From assembly GCF_002013915.1 (NCBI RefSeq), contig NZ_MBTF01000001.1:372001-436000 (forward strand): a stretch of 64,000 nt of DNA, in the 5' to 3' direction. Under the pieces are notes generated by a model. It was given only the letters and a program-made list of their open reading frames with translations. It had not been told where the DNA came from and ran no database searches. Every line of letters begins with the position of its first letter. Position 1 is the first letter of the stretch. The translations under genes were made by a program, and so were the position numbers. The DNA comes from Mucilaginibacter pedocola (lineage in GTDB: Bacteria; Bacteroidota; Bacteroidia; Sphingobacteriales; Sphingobacteriaceae). Of this stretch, positions 17,693-25,501 are shown one piece after another.

Positions 17693-18868
17693 TTAACTCT
17701 TCCTCTGCGCTTTCTCCCATACCGCGCTTTGCTTTTTGGTGAAGTAGCGGATAATGCCTGCTAACACCGCATAGTTCATCACGCAGAAATAATAGGGCAC
17801 AAATAGTGCTTTTATACGCACCTGCCTTTTTTCCATTATAAAGCCCAGGAAGGCAAGCAGGTAAAAGAATACCTGCCCGGCAAATAGTAGTTGGTATACC
17901 CATCCCATTTCGGCAAAGGCCAGGGCAAGGTTGGTGATGAATGCCAGTATCAGGAAGAAGGGCGTAACCGTCCAGCGTAATACGCGGTGGCTCACGTATT
18001 GAAAAGATAACAGCGGGTATTTGAAGGATAACAACAGCGGCACCAATCGCAGTATGGATTGCATACCACCCGCAGCAATGCGTATTTTGCGTTTCAGTTC
18101 TTCGCTTACATTTTCAGATGCTGTTTCCAGCGCATAAGCTTCAGGTTCGTATACAATGCGGTAACCTTTGGCGGCTATCAGCATCGATATCATAAAATCA
18201 TCCAACACGGTATCGGGCGGAACATCCTGGTACAAATTGCGGCGTACGCTGAACAACTCGCCTGCAGCACCCACAACCGAATACAGTTCCGAATCCCATT
18301 TCTTTAAAGCCGATTCATACTTCCAGTAAAAGCCTTCGCCTGCTGCGCTGGCATCGGCATTTGCGTCTATCTGCACACGCTTTTCGCCCGCAACGCAGCC
18401 CACGGTTGGATCAGCATAGTGGCGGCAAATGCGTATCATGGCATCTTCGTTCAAAAAAGTATTGGCATCGGTAAACACCACGGCTTCCGTGGTAACATAT
18501 TCCATAGCGCGGTGTACGGCGGCAATTTTACCGGCACGCTCGGGGCGGTGCAGTAGTTGAATTTGCGGGTATTGGCTAATAACGTCCATAGTGCCGTCGT
18601 TAGAGCCGTCGGTCACAAAAACGAACTTTAATTTACCCGCCGGATACTTTAACGCCAGGCAGTTGGCAATTTTATCGGCCATGTAGCGCTCCTCGTTATA
18701 GGCAGCTACAACAAGGGTACATTCGGGCAATAACTCTTCTGCTACATCGGCAATAATTTTACGGCCCTTTACAGCACGTTTTATTTTAATGATGATAAAC
18801 AGCAATATGCCATAGCCAACAAAGGTGTAGAAGGCAATAAAAAGGCTGAACCAGAATGCAATTTTCAT
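17693..18868 (-). CDS. membrane glycosyltransferase, family 2
   Basis: A 391-residue GT2 enzyme with one N-terminal membrane helix, a cytosolic GT-A domain and several C-terminal helices, the layout of processive GT2 proteins. Catalytic landmarks are AAYNEERYMADKI, FVTDGSNDGT, VVFTDANTFL (metal-binding Asp) and the acceptor region VLDDFMISMLIAAKGYR. The expected QxxRW motif is degenerate, near RKIRIAAGGMQS. It overlaps the upstream glycosyltransferase gene by four bases (ATGA), so the two are co-translated. The polymer made is unknown. Confidence 0.9.
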   Translation of the reverse strand: MKIAFWFSLFIAFYTFVGYGILLFIIIKIKRAVKGRKIIADVAEELLPECTLVVAAYNEERYMADKIANCLALKYPAGKLKFVFVTDGSNDGTMDVISQYPQIQLLHRPERAGKIAAVHRAMEYVTTEAVVFTDANTFLNEDAMIRICRHYADPTVGCVAGEKRVQIDANADASAAGEGFYWKYESALKKWDSELYSVVGAAGELFSVRRNLYQDVPPDTVLDDFMISMLIAAKGYRIVYEPEAYALETASENVSEELKRKIRIAAGGMQSILRLVPLLLSFKYPLLSFQYVSHRVLRWTVTPFFLILAFITNLALAFAEMGWVYQLLFAGQVFFYLLAFLGFIMEKRQVRIKALFVPYYFCVMNYAVLAGIIRYFTKKQSAVWEKAQRKS

Positions 18869-19788
18869 GAAACTTTATTTACTACCCAACCTAACTCTTC
18901 GCTTGTTTTTTTATGGGTGATGTTCCACCACACTGCGCGGAAAAGGATGCTTATGAAGTTGTATTTCTTTTCCTTAATGTAGTTGACAATATTACGCGGC
19001 ACCACCATCAACACAAAGTAAATGTAGAATACAAATGCCTTAAAAGCAGGCGCATTATGGCGGATGAACAGGATGCGGTTACGGTTCATGAAGTACTCTT
19101 TAAACGGGCTGTTCTTGCCTACCGTCATCGATTCTTTGTGGTAAATGACGGCATCGCCACGTACCCATGCCTGGTAGCCCGATTTATTGATGCGCTCGCC
19201 CCAATCAACCTCTTCGTAATAAATAAAGAAGTTGTCGGCCATCAGCCCGGCTTTTTCGCAGGTTTCGCGTTTCACCATCATGGCGCCGCCGTGGCAGTAG
19301 CCGGTTTGGCCAAGCAGGTTATCGTATTGGCCGGTATCTTTCTCGCCTTTACCAACGGCGCGGTTGCGGCATGTATAATAATCTACCTGCGTAAAGCCTA
19401 CATATTGTATAATGCTGCGGTCGAAATCGTAAACTAATTTTGGCGATATAATGCCCACTTCGGGGTGGGTATCTAATATATCAACCAGTTTTTGTACCAG
19501 TCCGGGGCTAAACTCAGTATCGTTATTTACCAAAAAGTAATAATCGCCGGTGGCGGGTTTTATTCCTAAATTGTTTCCTCCGGAGAAACCTAAATTATGT
19601 TCGGACCGTATAAACTTAACATTGGGGTATTTGGGTGCCCATTTGGGTACCGGGTTCACGGTGCTGCCATTATCAACTACTATAACCTCCAGGTTTTCGT
19701 AGGTGTTGGTTGCGGCAATCGAATCTAAAAGTTCTTCGGTTATCTTATCCTGGTTAAAGTTGATGGTAACTACGGAAACTCTTTTCAT
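18865..19788 (-). CDS. glycosyltransferase, family 2 (rhamnosyltransferase-like)
   Basis: A 307-residue GT2 protein starting MKRVSVVTINFNQDKITEELLDSI. The nucleotide-sugar site shows VVDNGS, NLGFSGGNNLG and FLVNNDTEF, and EEVDWGERINKSGYQAW provides the acceptor-side acidic motif of WbbL-type rhamnosyltransferases. A single hydrophobic segment lies near residues 240-262. It is the first gene of a two-gene minus-strand unit with the processive GT2 at 17693-18868, probably for surface polysaccharide. Confidence 0.9.
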   Translation of the reverse strand: MKRVSVVTINFNQDKITEELLDSIAATNTYENLEVIVVDNGSTVNPVPKWAPKYPNVKFIRSEHNLGFSGGNNLGIKPATGDYYFLVNNDTEFSPGLVQKLVDILDTHPEVGIISPKLVYDFDRSIIQYVGFTQVDYYTCRNRAVGKGEKDTGQYDNLLGQTGYCHGGAMMVKRETCEKAGLMADNFFIYYEEVDWGERINKSGYQAWVRGDAVIYHKESMTVGKNSPFKEYFMNRNRILFIRHNAPAFKAFVFYIYFVLMVVPRNIVNYIKEKKYNFISILFRAVWWNITHKKTSEELGWVVNKVS

Positions 19789-19860
19789 GCAAATAAAGTT
19801 GTTGACTGTTTTACGCTATAATATTAGCAAAAGTTAGGCATTTATAAGTAAATAATCGTT

Positions 19861-20361
19861 TTGAATACAGCAGAAGTTACCGACGAAGCCGCGCTTTTAG
19901 AATTAAAGGCCGATGAATTAGTGGTACTACTCCGTAAAGGAGTGGCCGAGCCCGGGCGTGTACGCGCTATTCAGCAAAAACTAATGCATGCTTTGGATGA
20001 AGCTTCGCTGCCCGAAAAAGTGGAAGCCTTCCGCGAAGTGAATGTTGAACAGGATAGGTTAGATATGCTCAATAGCTTCGAACAGCTACTGTCGCAGCAT
20101 CAACTGGATAGCGAAACGGCCAAGAAGTATGTAACCCGCGAGCGTGTCCGCAAAACTTCGGTACTGATCATTGGTTTGGTGATGATAACCCTTGGCCTTG
20201 CCATGATCATTATGCCCGCGCCGCCTTACTTCGAAATGTTTACCATCTTTTATTTCAACGCTAACGATGGCATCACTATAATGGATATTATTTCGGTGCT
20301 TATCGTGTCAACAGGTATATATTTGTTCCTGAGTTCTATTTTAAAACGACAACAAATATAG
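19861..20361 (+). CDS. small two-helix membrane protein of unknown function
   Basis: The 166-residue product is not recognised. Residues 1-95 are charged and helical; two membrane helices follow at about 99-119 (SVLIIGLVMITLGLAMIIM) and 137-160. The start is TTG; no ATG lies nearby in frame. It ends nine bases before the phosphatase gene and runs in the same direction, so it is probably the first gene of the partner-switching operon. A role as membrane sensor or anchor for that module is only an inference. Confidence 0.7.
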   Translation: MNTAEVTDEAALLELKADELVVLLRKGVAEPGRVRAIQQKLMHALDEASLPEKVEAFREVNVEQDRLDMLNSFEQLLSQHQLDSETAKKYVTRERVRKTSVLIIGLVMITLGLAMIIMPAPPYFEMFTIFYFNANDGITIMDIISVLIVSTGIYLFLSSILKRQQI

Positions 20362-20370
20362 GCCCTGTAA

Positions 20371-21501
20371 ATGGCTGCTTCTGAGAAAATCTTACTGGTT
20401 GACGATAATCCCCTGGTGCTGGAGATGATGGGCCGTGCGCTTACCAAAGAGGGTTTCGAGTGTATGAAAGCGGGCTCGGCGGCAGATGCCCAGGCACTGC
20501 TGAAACAACAACGGCCGGATATCATCCTGTCGGACTACCACATGCCTGAAGTAAATGGTTTCGAATTCCGGCAGCAATTGATGGCAACTGATTTGAAGGA
20601 CATCCCCTTTATGTTCCTGACCAGCGAGGTAGATAGTGGGGTAATGTTGGAGGGCATAAACCTGGAGGCGGTTGATTACATTTTGAAAGACACCCCCGTT
20701 GCGGTGGTGGTAAGTAAGATAAACAACTTTTTGAGTACCGTGCGCGAGCAGCACGAACGTGCTTTAAAAGAACTGAGCAAGGCCGCAATGGCACTTAACC
20801 TGCATTCGGTGCCCAAGCAATTACCTGCTATACAAGGTTTCGAGGCCGATATTTGGCATCAACCCTTTCAGAATTACCCCGGGGGAGATTTTATCGATTT
20901 TATAAAAATTGATGATCGATATACGTTTATAGTGCTGGGCGATGTGATGGGCAAGAAGTGGGCGGCGTGGTATTTCTCGTTCGGGTTTTTGAGTTATATA
21001 CGGGCGGCGGTGCGTATTTGTATTGCGGAAGGTAATTTTTCTACCCAAAGCATCCTGCAAAAAATAAACTCGGTGGTTTATCACGACCCGGTGGTTGCTG
21101 ATGTACTCTCGAGCTTGTCGTTGCTTTTGATAGATTCGGAACAGGGCAGTGTGATATACTCGGGTGCGGGTGATTTGCCCTTGTTGTATTATAAACATAG
21201 CACCGGCGAAACAGAACAAATACGTTCCGCAGGTATGCTGCTTGGGTTGATGCCCGATGGCGACTATGATGAGATAACTATGCAACTGCAAACCGGCGAC
21301 CAGCTCTATATACTCACCGATGGTATTATTGATGCGGAAGGAGCAGATGGTAAGAGAACCGACTACCAAACTTTTGCCGATGCAGTAGCACCATTTTTAG
21401 GCAAACCATTCGGCGATTTTAAAAAGAGCGCCTTTATAGAGGAAAAAAAGCAAACGCATATTGACGATTGCAGCTTAATATTTTTACAAAAAACAACCTG
21501 A
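20371..21501 (+). CDS. response regulator-PP2C/SpoIIE phosphatase (RsbU-like)
   Basis: A 376-residue protein: receiver domain (D11-D12 acidic pair, phosphoacceptor D55) followed by a short helical linker and a SpoIIE-type PP2C phosphatase domain from about residue 165. Metal-binding acidic residues appear in GGDFIDF, LGDVMGKKW, LTDGIIDAEG and the final IDDCSLI. Phosphorylation of the receiver probably switches phosphatase activity toward the STAS protein encoded next. Its stop codon overlaps the STAS start by one base (TGATG), indicating translational coupling. Confidence 0.92.
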   Translation: MAASEKILLVDDNPLVLEMMGRALTKEGFECMKAGSAADAQALLKQQRPDIILSDYHMPEVNGFEFRQQLMATDLKDIPFMFLTSEVDSGVMLEGINLEAVDYILKDTPVAVVVSKINNFLSTVREQHERALKELSKAAMALNLHSVPKQLPAIQGFEADIWHQPFQNYPGGDFIDFIKIDDRYTFIVLGDVMGKKWAAWYFSFGFLSYIRAAVRICIAEGNFSTQSILQKINSVVYHDPVVADVLSSLSLLLIDSEQGSVIYSGAGDLPLLYYKHSTGETEQIRSAGMLLGLMPDGDYDEITMQLQTGDQLYILTDGIIDAEGADGKRTDYQTFADAVAPFLGKPFGDFKKSAFIEEKKQTHIDDCSLIFLQKTT

Positions 21502-21839
21502 TGATAGTACAAACCAAGCCCGAGGGTGCCGCTATTGTAGCCACCATACAGGTAAAAGAAGCAAATTTAACCGTAGCCGATGCTTTCAAGGCCGAACTGC
21601 TTGCCGTGATAGACGGCGGCACCAAATACCTTGTAGTTGATTTTGGCGAAGTGCTTTACGTAGATAGCTCATTTTTGGGCGCGCTGGTAGCATCGCTAAA
21701 GCATGCAATAGCCAACAAAGCCGAAGTGGTAGTTGCCGCACTTAATAAGGATATACTGGGGCTGTTTCAGTTGATAAGGCTTGATAAGGCCTTTAAAATA
21801 TACCCTTCGGCAAGTGAGGCTGTAACAGCAAAACCCTGA
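21501..21839 (+). CDS. STAS-domain anti-anti-sigma-type protein (RsbV-like)
   Basis: A 112-residue single STAS domain. The motif LYVDSSFLGALVASL carries the phosphorylatable serine (Ser56 or Ser57), as in SpoIIAA/RsbV. The ATG at 21501 overlaps the upstream stop and is preferred over the longer frame from 21468. It should cycle between a kinase-phosphorylated and a phosphatase-dephosphorylated form, binding or releasing its partner. The kinase is encoded seven bases downstream. Confidence 0.92.
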   Translation: MIVQTKPEGAAIVATIQVKEANLTVADAFKAELLAVIDGGTKYLVVDFGEVLYVDSSFLGALVASLKHAIANKAEVVVAALNKDILGLFQLIRLDKAFKIYPSASEAVTAKP

Positions 21840-21845
21840 GATGGT

Positions 21846-22382
21846 ATGAGTACCGACGCGAAACAATTTCAATTCAACAACACGGCAGAAGAACTTTACC
21901 CGCTTACTATTGCCGTTGTTGAATTTTTGAAACAGCAAGGTGCCGGTGAGGATGCCATACGCACCATAAAGCTGGTGCTGATGGAATTGCTTACCAATTC
22001 GTTAAAGCATTGTGGTGGGGAACAAACTATTGTTGATGTTACCATTGCGGAGGGGAGCATAACTTTAATTAGGCATGATAAGGGCAACCCTATGGCTATC
22101 AACATTGATGGGCACCGCATGGAATGGCCATTAGCCGGAAACCACCAGGGGGGGCGTACCATTAACATCTACAGCGACCATATCGGTTTGTTACGCGGTG
22201 CGTTGGCGAATAACCGGCAAATAAAATTCTTTGTTGAAGAAATTGAACCTGAAGAAACCGACATGCTGCAACTGCCCGAGCATTTTGGTTTAATGATCAT
22301 CACCCGCGCCTGCCGTAGTTTCGATTACGAGTTTGACATAGATACCTGCACCAATAAGTTTACAGCGGCAATAGCTTTTTAA
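21846..22382 (+). CDS. HATPase-fold serine kinase / anti-sigma-type protein (RsbW-like)
   Basis: A 178-residue GHKL ATPase-fold protein with the N box KLVLMELLTNSLKHCGG. The ATP lid region is short and diverged, as in RsbW/SpoIIAB kinases. It lies directly after the STAS gene and should phosphorylate that protein or be sequestered by it. Bacteroidota lack sigma B, and no sigma factor gene is adjacent, so the final target of the switch is unknown. Confidence 0.85.
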   Translation: MSTDAKQFQFNNTAEELYPLTIAVVEFLKQQGAGEDAIRTIKLVLMELLTNSLKHCGGEQTIVDVTIAEGSITLIRHDKGNPMAINIDGHRMEWPLAGNHQGGRTINIYSDHIGLLRGALANNRQIKFFVEEIEPEETDMLQLPEHFGLMIITRACRSFDYEFDIDTCTNKFTAAIAF

Positions 22383-22398
22383 AGCCGCTAATTTTTGT

Positions 22399-22406
22399 TA
22401 GGTTTG
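22399..22406 (+). promoter_or_regulatory. Bacteroidota -7 box TAGGTTTG
   Basis: TAGGTTTG lies five bases before the ATG at 22412, so the predicted transcript would begin at the start codon. No good -33 TTG was found. Confidence 0.45.
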
Positions 22407-22411
22407 GTAAC

Positions 22412-23566
22412 ATGGGCGATAAAACTGCACAGGTTGCTAAAAAGGCATATTTGTATTTCGCCAATTTAGATGGCATCAGGGCTATTGCTGCCCTTATGGT
22501 AGTTGTATCGCACATACAATACCATAAACAGGTGCTGGGCCTGCAGCACCACGACTATATCAACCTCAAAAATTTTGGCAAAATAGGCGTTACTATATTT
22601 TTTACGCTGAGTGGTTTCCTCATTAGCTACCTGTTGCTCGAAGAAAAGAAGCGCTTCCAAAAAGTATCGCTAAAAGATTTTTACATCCGCCGCATCCTGC
22701 GTATATGGCCATTGTATTTCCTGCTCATTATTGTGGGTTTCTTTATCTATCCCGCCAAAGGGTCTATGCAGGCGCTTTGGTTAAGCCTTTTCCTGATGCC
22801 CAACGTTGCTTTCTGCTTAAAACTGCTGCCCGATATGTTCGACCCGATATGGTCGATAGGGGTAGAGGAGCAGTTCTATATTTTCCATCCGCATATCTTC
22901 CGGCAAAAAAAGGTGGAGCATATTTTTTATACCCTGTTAGGCTTATTGGCTTTTTTAGTAACTCTGAACCTGGTGGTTAGACACTACCAATATCAAAATC
23001 CCTTTCTGCTGCAGTTAGATAGTTTTTTGTACTTCAGCCGTTTTGATGATATGATGATTGGGGCGGTAATGGCCTTGCTGTACTTCAATTCCAAAAATCA
23101 TGTGTTCCTGTTCAGGTTTCAGCGCCTTTTTAACTATTTGTTCAATAGCTATGTGCAATTAGTTATCGCTATTGCCTTCATCGCTTTCATCGCTGTTTTT
23201 CTGCATCGCGAGATAGGGCAGGGCGATCTGGTTATCTCGGTATGCTCGGCATGCCTCATGGTTTATCTCTGCGAACCCAAAGCCGCCAATTTGTTTTTAG
23301 GCAATAAAGTGCTTGGCTATTGCGGCAAAATATCCTACGGCATATACCTGTTGCATAAATACCCGCTGTTTTTAATGCTTTATTTAGTGCGGACTTATAT
23401 CCCTCCCGCCAACACGTTTTTGCAGGTAGTTGTGTTGTACGCCGGAACCCTAATATTGGTTGTAGCGCTGGCATCCCTGTCTTACTATGGCTTCGAAAGG
23501 TATTTTCTTCGGTTGAAAACCCGTTTCCAAAAAATTACCCAAAGTAAAACAGAAGCGGCAGGTTAA
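22412..23566 (+). CDS. acyltransferase family 3 (OafA-like) membrane protein
   Basis: A 384-residue integral membrane acyltransferase (PF01757 type). It starts the membrane core with LDGIRAIAALMVVVSHIQYH, containing the conserved His, continues with VTIFFTLSGFLISYLL and IRRILRIWPLYFLL, and includes WSIGVEEQFYIF. About ten helices are seen. Such enzymes acylate surface sugars, lipids or peptidoglycan on the outer face of the inner membrane. It has its own -7 box and follows the partner-switching cassette by 29 bases. Confidence 0.93.
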   Translation: MGDKTAQVAKKAYLYFANLDGIRAIAALMVVVSHIQYHKQVLGLQHHDYINLKNFGKIGVTIFFTLSGFLISYLLLEEKKRFQKVSLKDFYIRRILRIWPLYFLLIIVGFFIYPAKGSMQALWLSLFLMPNVAFCLKLLPDMFDPIWSIGVEEQFYIFHPHIFRQKKVEHIFYTLLGLLAFLVTLNLVVRHYQYQNPFLLQLDSFLYFSRFDDMMIGAVMALLYFNSKNHVFLFRFQRLFNYLFNSYVQLVIAIAFIAFIAVFLHREIGQGDLVISVCSACLMVYLCEPKAANLFLGNKVLGYCGKISYGIYLLHKYPLFLMLYLVRTYIPPANTFLQVVVLYAGTLILVVALASLSYYGFERYFLRLKTRFQKITQSKTEAAG

Positions 23567-23626
23567 AGCCACTTTTATATCAGCACCTATTTTTATAATT
23601 TTAAAACTTCAACAGCTAATTACGCT

Positions 23627-24091
23627 ATGCCCCAAGGCTTTTTTGGTAAATACCACTCTATTATTTTGTACGGCTTGTCGTTAGGTGCCTTGCTGGTACT
23701 GATGAAATGGCTGGAGTGGCGGTTTATTATTATCGATTACGCTTTTGAGATATATGCCGGGCTCATCGCCTTACTATTTACCGGCCTGGGTATTTGGCTG
23801 GCGCTTAAACTGGCCCAGCCCAAAACTATCACTATTGAAAAACAAGTATTGGTTGCCAATACCGAATTTGTATTTGACGAAAACTGCCTGAACCAATTGG
23901 GCATGAGCCGCCGCGAACTGGAGGTACTGCAACTAATGGCCGATGGTTTAAGCAACCAGCAAATAGCCGAGAAACTTTTTGTATCGCTCAATACCATCAA
24001 AACGCATTCATCAAAAGTGTTCGAGAAACTGGAAGTACAACGCCGCACGCAGGCCGTAGAGAAGGCAAAGCGATTGAGTTTGATACCCTGA
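23627..24091 (+). CDS. membrane-anchored LuxR-type regulator
   Basis: A 154-residue protein: two membrane helices within residues 10-65 and a C-terminal LuxR/GerE helix-turn-helix (SRRELEVLQLMADGLSNQQI, then VSLNTIKTHSSKVFEKL). There is no receiver domain. The layout suggests a membrane-tethered DNA-binding protein that senses at the envelope. The target genes are unknown; a hairpin array and a DUF4199 gene follow. Confidence 0.9.
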   Translation: MPQGFFGKYHSIILYGLSLGALLVLMKWLEWRFIIIDYAFEIYAGLIALLFTGLGIWLALKLAQPKTITIEKQVLVANTEFVFDENCLNQLGMSRRELEVLQLMADGLSNQQIAEKLFVSLNTIKTHSSKVFEKLEVQRRTQAVEKAKRLSLIP

Positions 24092-24121
24092 GAGAGTGCC
24101 GCGTGGGTTGGATGGGTGTGC

Positions 24122-24266
24122 ATCAAACGTTCCGATGGAACGTGAAACCGGTGTTTGATTTTTTCTACCAACGAATCGTTCCTATGGAACGATCGTGTTT
24201 TCATCCCTTAGGGATGTATGGTTGGTAGAAAAATACATACACATACTGGGCGTTCCATCGGAACGC
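24122..24266. repeat. structured hairpin array B
   Basis: Hairpins are ACGTTCC/GGAACGT (24127-24143), ATCGTTCC/GGAACGAT (24175-24193), CATCCC/GGGATG (24202-24216) and GCGTTCC/GGAACGC (24250-24266), each with a three-base loop. The middle two are enclosed by the perfect 13-bp arms TTTTTCTACCAAC (24160-24172) and GTTGGTAGAAAAA (24221-24233). ATCAAAC (24122-24128) and GTTTGAT (24153-24159) extend the first hairpin. This repeats the plan of the array at 228-427: outer hairpin, stem holding two hairpins, outer hairpin. It fills most of a 297-bp gap without genes. Confidence 0.8.
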
Positions 24267-24388
24267 ATGGTGTTTTAACACTCATTCTTTTGGGTGAAAC
24301 GTGCTTTGAAAACCAAAATCACCCTAAAGTATGAGGGCTTTTATTTGCCGGATACACACCTTTGAACCATAAAATTAAAACGAACGAA

Positions 24389-24928
24389 ATGAAAAAGAAT
24401 GTACTTGTTTTCGGGTTGATCAGCGGCTTGCTGATATCTACCTTTATGGTTTTCGCCATGACCTCGTGCTATAAGTCGGGCACGTACGAGGGCAACATGA
24501 TCATGGGCTTCTCGGCCATGATACTCGCGCTATCGCTAATGTTTGTAGCCGTGAAGAACTATCGCGATAAATACAACGGCGGTGTTATCAGTTTTGGAAA
24601 GGCTTTCCAGATTGGCTTTTTGGTAGCACTTATTGCCTCAACCATGTACATGCTTACCTGGGCGGTAGATTACCATTACTTTTTACCCGGCTGGATGGAT
24701 GGTTACACCGCCCACATGGTAAAAGAACTGCAAAGCAGCGGCAAAAGCGCAGCCGAAATTGCCAAAGAAACCAAGAACCTGCAGGATATGAAGGAGGCTT
24801 ATAAAAACCCGCTGGTATTTGCTGCTTATACTTACTTAGAGATATTACCGGTAGGCATCATTGTGGCCTTAATAACTGCACTGATACTGAAAAGAAAAAA
24901 CGCACCGGCCGATTTCGCAACTGCATAA
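24389..24928 (+). CDS. DUF4199 membrane protein
   Basis: A 179-residue protein of the DUF4199 family with four membrane helices: near residues 5-27, 38-57, 70-92 and 150-172. The ATG at 24389 is chosen because the upstream in-frame TTG at 24362 overlaps a CACCTTTG promoter-like box. A polar loop with KELQSSGKSAAEIAKETKNL sits between helices three and four. Its function is not known; it ends nine bases before a VOC-domain gene, so the two may be co-transcribed. Confidence 0.88.
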   Translation: MKKNVLVFGLISGLLISTFMVFAMTSCYKSGTYEGNMIMGFSAMILALSLMFVAVKNYRDKYNGGVISFGKAFQIGFLVALIASTMYMLTWAVDYHYFLPGWMDGYTAHMVKELQSSGKSAAEIAKETKNLQDMKEAYKNPLVFAAYTYLEILPVGIIVALITALILKRKNAPADFATA

Positions 24929-24937
24929 GTATATCCC

Positions 24938-25327
24938 ATGAAAATAACCGTAACAAGCATACTGGTCGACGACCAGGAGAAGGCCCTGCAATTTTACACC
25001 GAAAATCTGGGCTTCATCAAGAAACAGGATATCCCAATGGGAAAACACCGATGGCTATCGGTAGTATCGCCTGAGGCTACGGATGGTGTAGAGCTGGTTT
25101 TGGAACCTGATGAGAACCCTGCATCAAAAGCATTTAAAAGCGCCTTATTGGAGCAGGGGATACCCTACACCATGTTCGAAGTAAAGGATATGAAAACCGA
25201 GTATGAGCGGTTAGTTTCACTTGGCGTAGAGTTTAAAACTAAACCGGATATGAACTCGCCGTTCATCATCGCCATATTTTATGATACTTGTGGTAATTTG
25301 ATACAGATATATCAAATGCCGGGGTAG
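24938..25327 (+). CDS. VOC-family (glyoxalase/bleomycin-resistance fold) protein
   Basis: A 129-residue protein with the paired beta-alpha-beta-beta-beta modules of the VOC superfamily: ILVDDQEKALQFYTENLGF in the first half and YERLVSLGVEFKTKP with FYDTCGNLIQIYQ in the second. Putative metal ligands include Glu in VELVLEP and the late acidic or glutamine positions, but the exact set is uncertain. It could be a lyase, dioxygenase or binding protein. Confidence 0.88.
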   Translation: MKITVTSILVDDQEKALQFYTENLGFIKKQDIPMGKHRWLSVVSPEATDGVELVLEPDENPASKAFKSALLEQGIPYTMFEVKDMKTEYERLVSLGVEFKTKPDMNSPFIIAIFYDTCGNLIQIYQMPG

Positions 25328-25343
25328 GGCTTGGCTTAGTCTC

Positions 25344-25475
25344 TTTTTAACCACAGAGGCCGCAGAGTTTTACACAGAGAGGCACAGAGCCTGTAAACGC
25401 TTTAAAACCACAGAGGCCGCAAAGTAAAAACTCTGCGGCCTCTGTGGTTTTCTCTCTGTGCCCTCTGTGGTTAAA
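25344..25475. repeat. CCACAGAGG-word inverted repeat element, no cargo
   Basis: The left side begins TTTTTAACCACAGAGG (25344) and the right side ends with the inverse CCTCTGTGGTTAAAT (25461-25475). Inside, a 21-bp stem with one mismatch pairs 25404-25424 with 25431-25451 around the loop TAAAAA. The element occupies the gap between the convergent VOC and rseP genes. The same family occurs at 42816-43370 and 49500-49701. Confidence 0.85.
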
Positions 25476-25501
25476 TCACCACTATGCAAAGAGCAAAAAC
25501 T

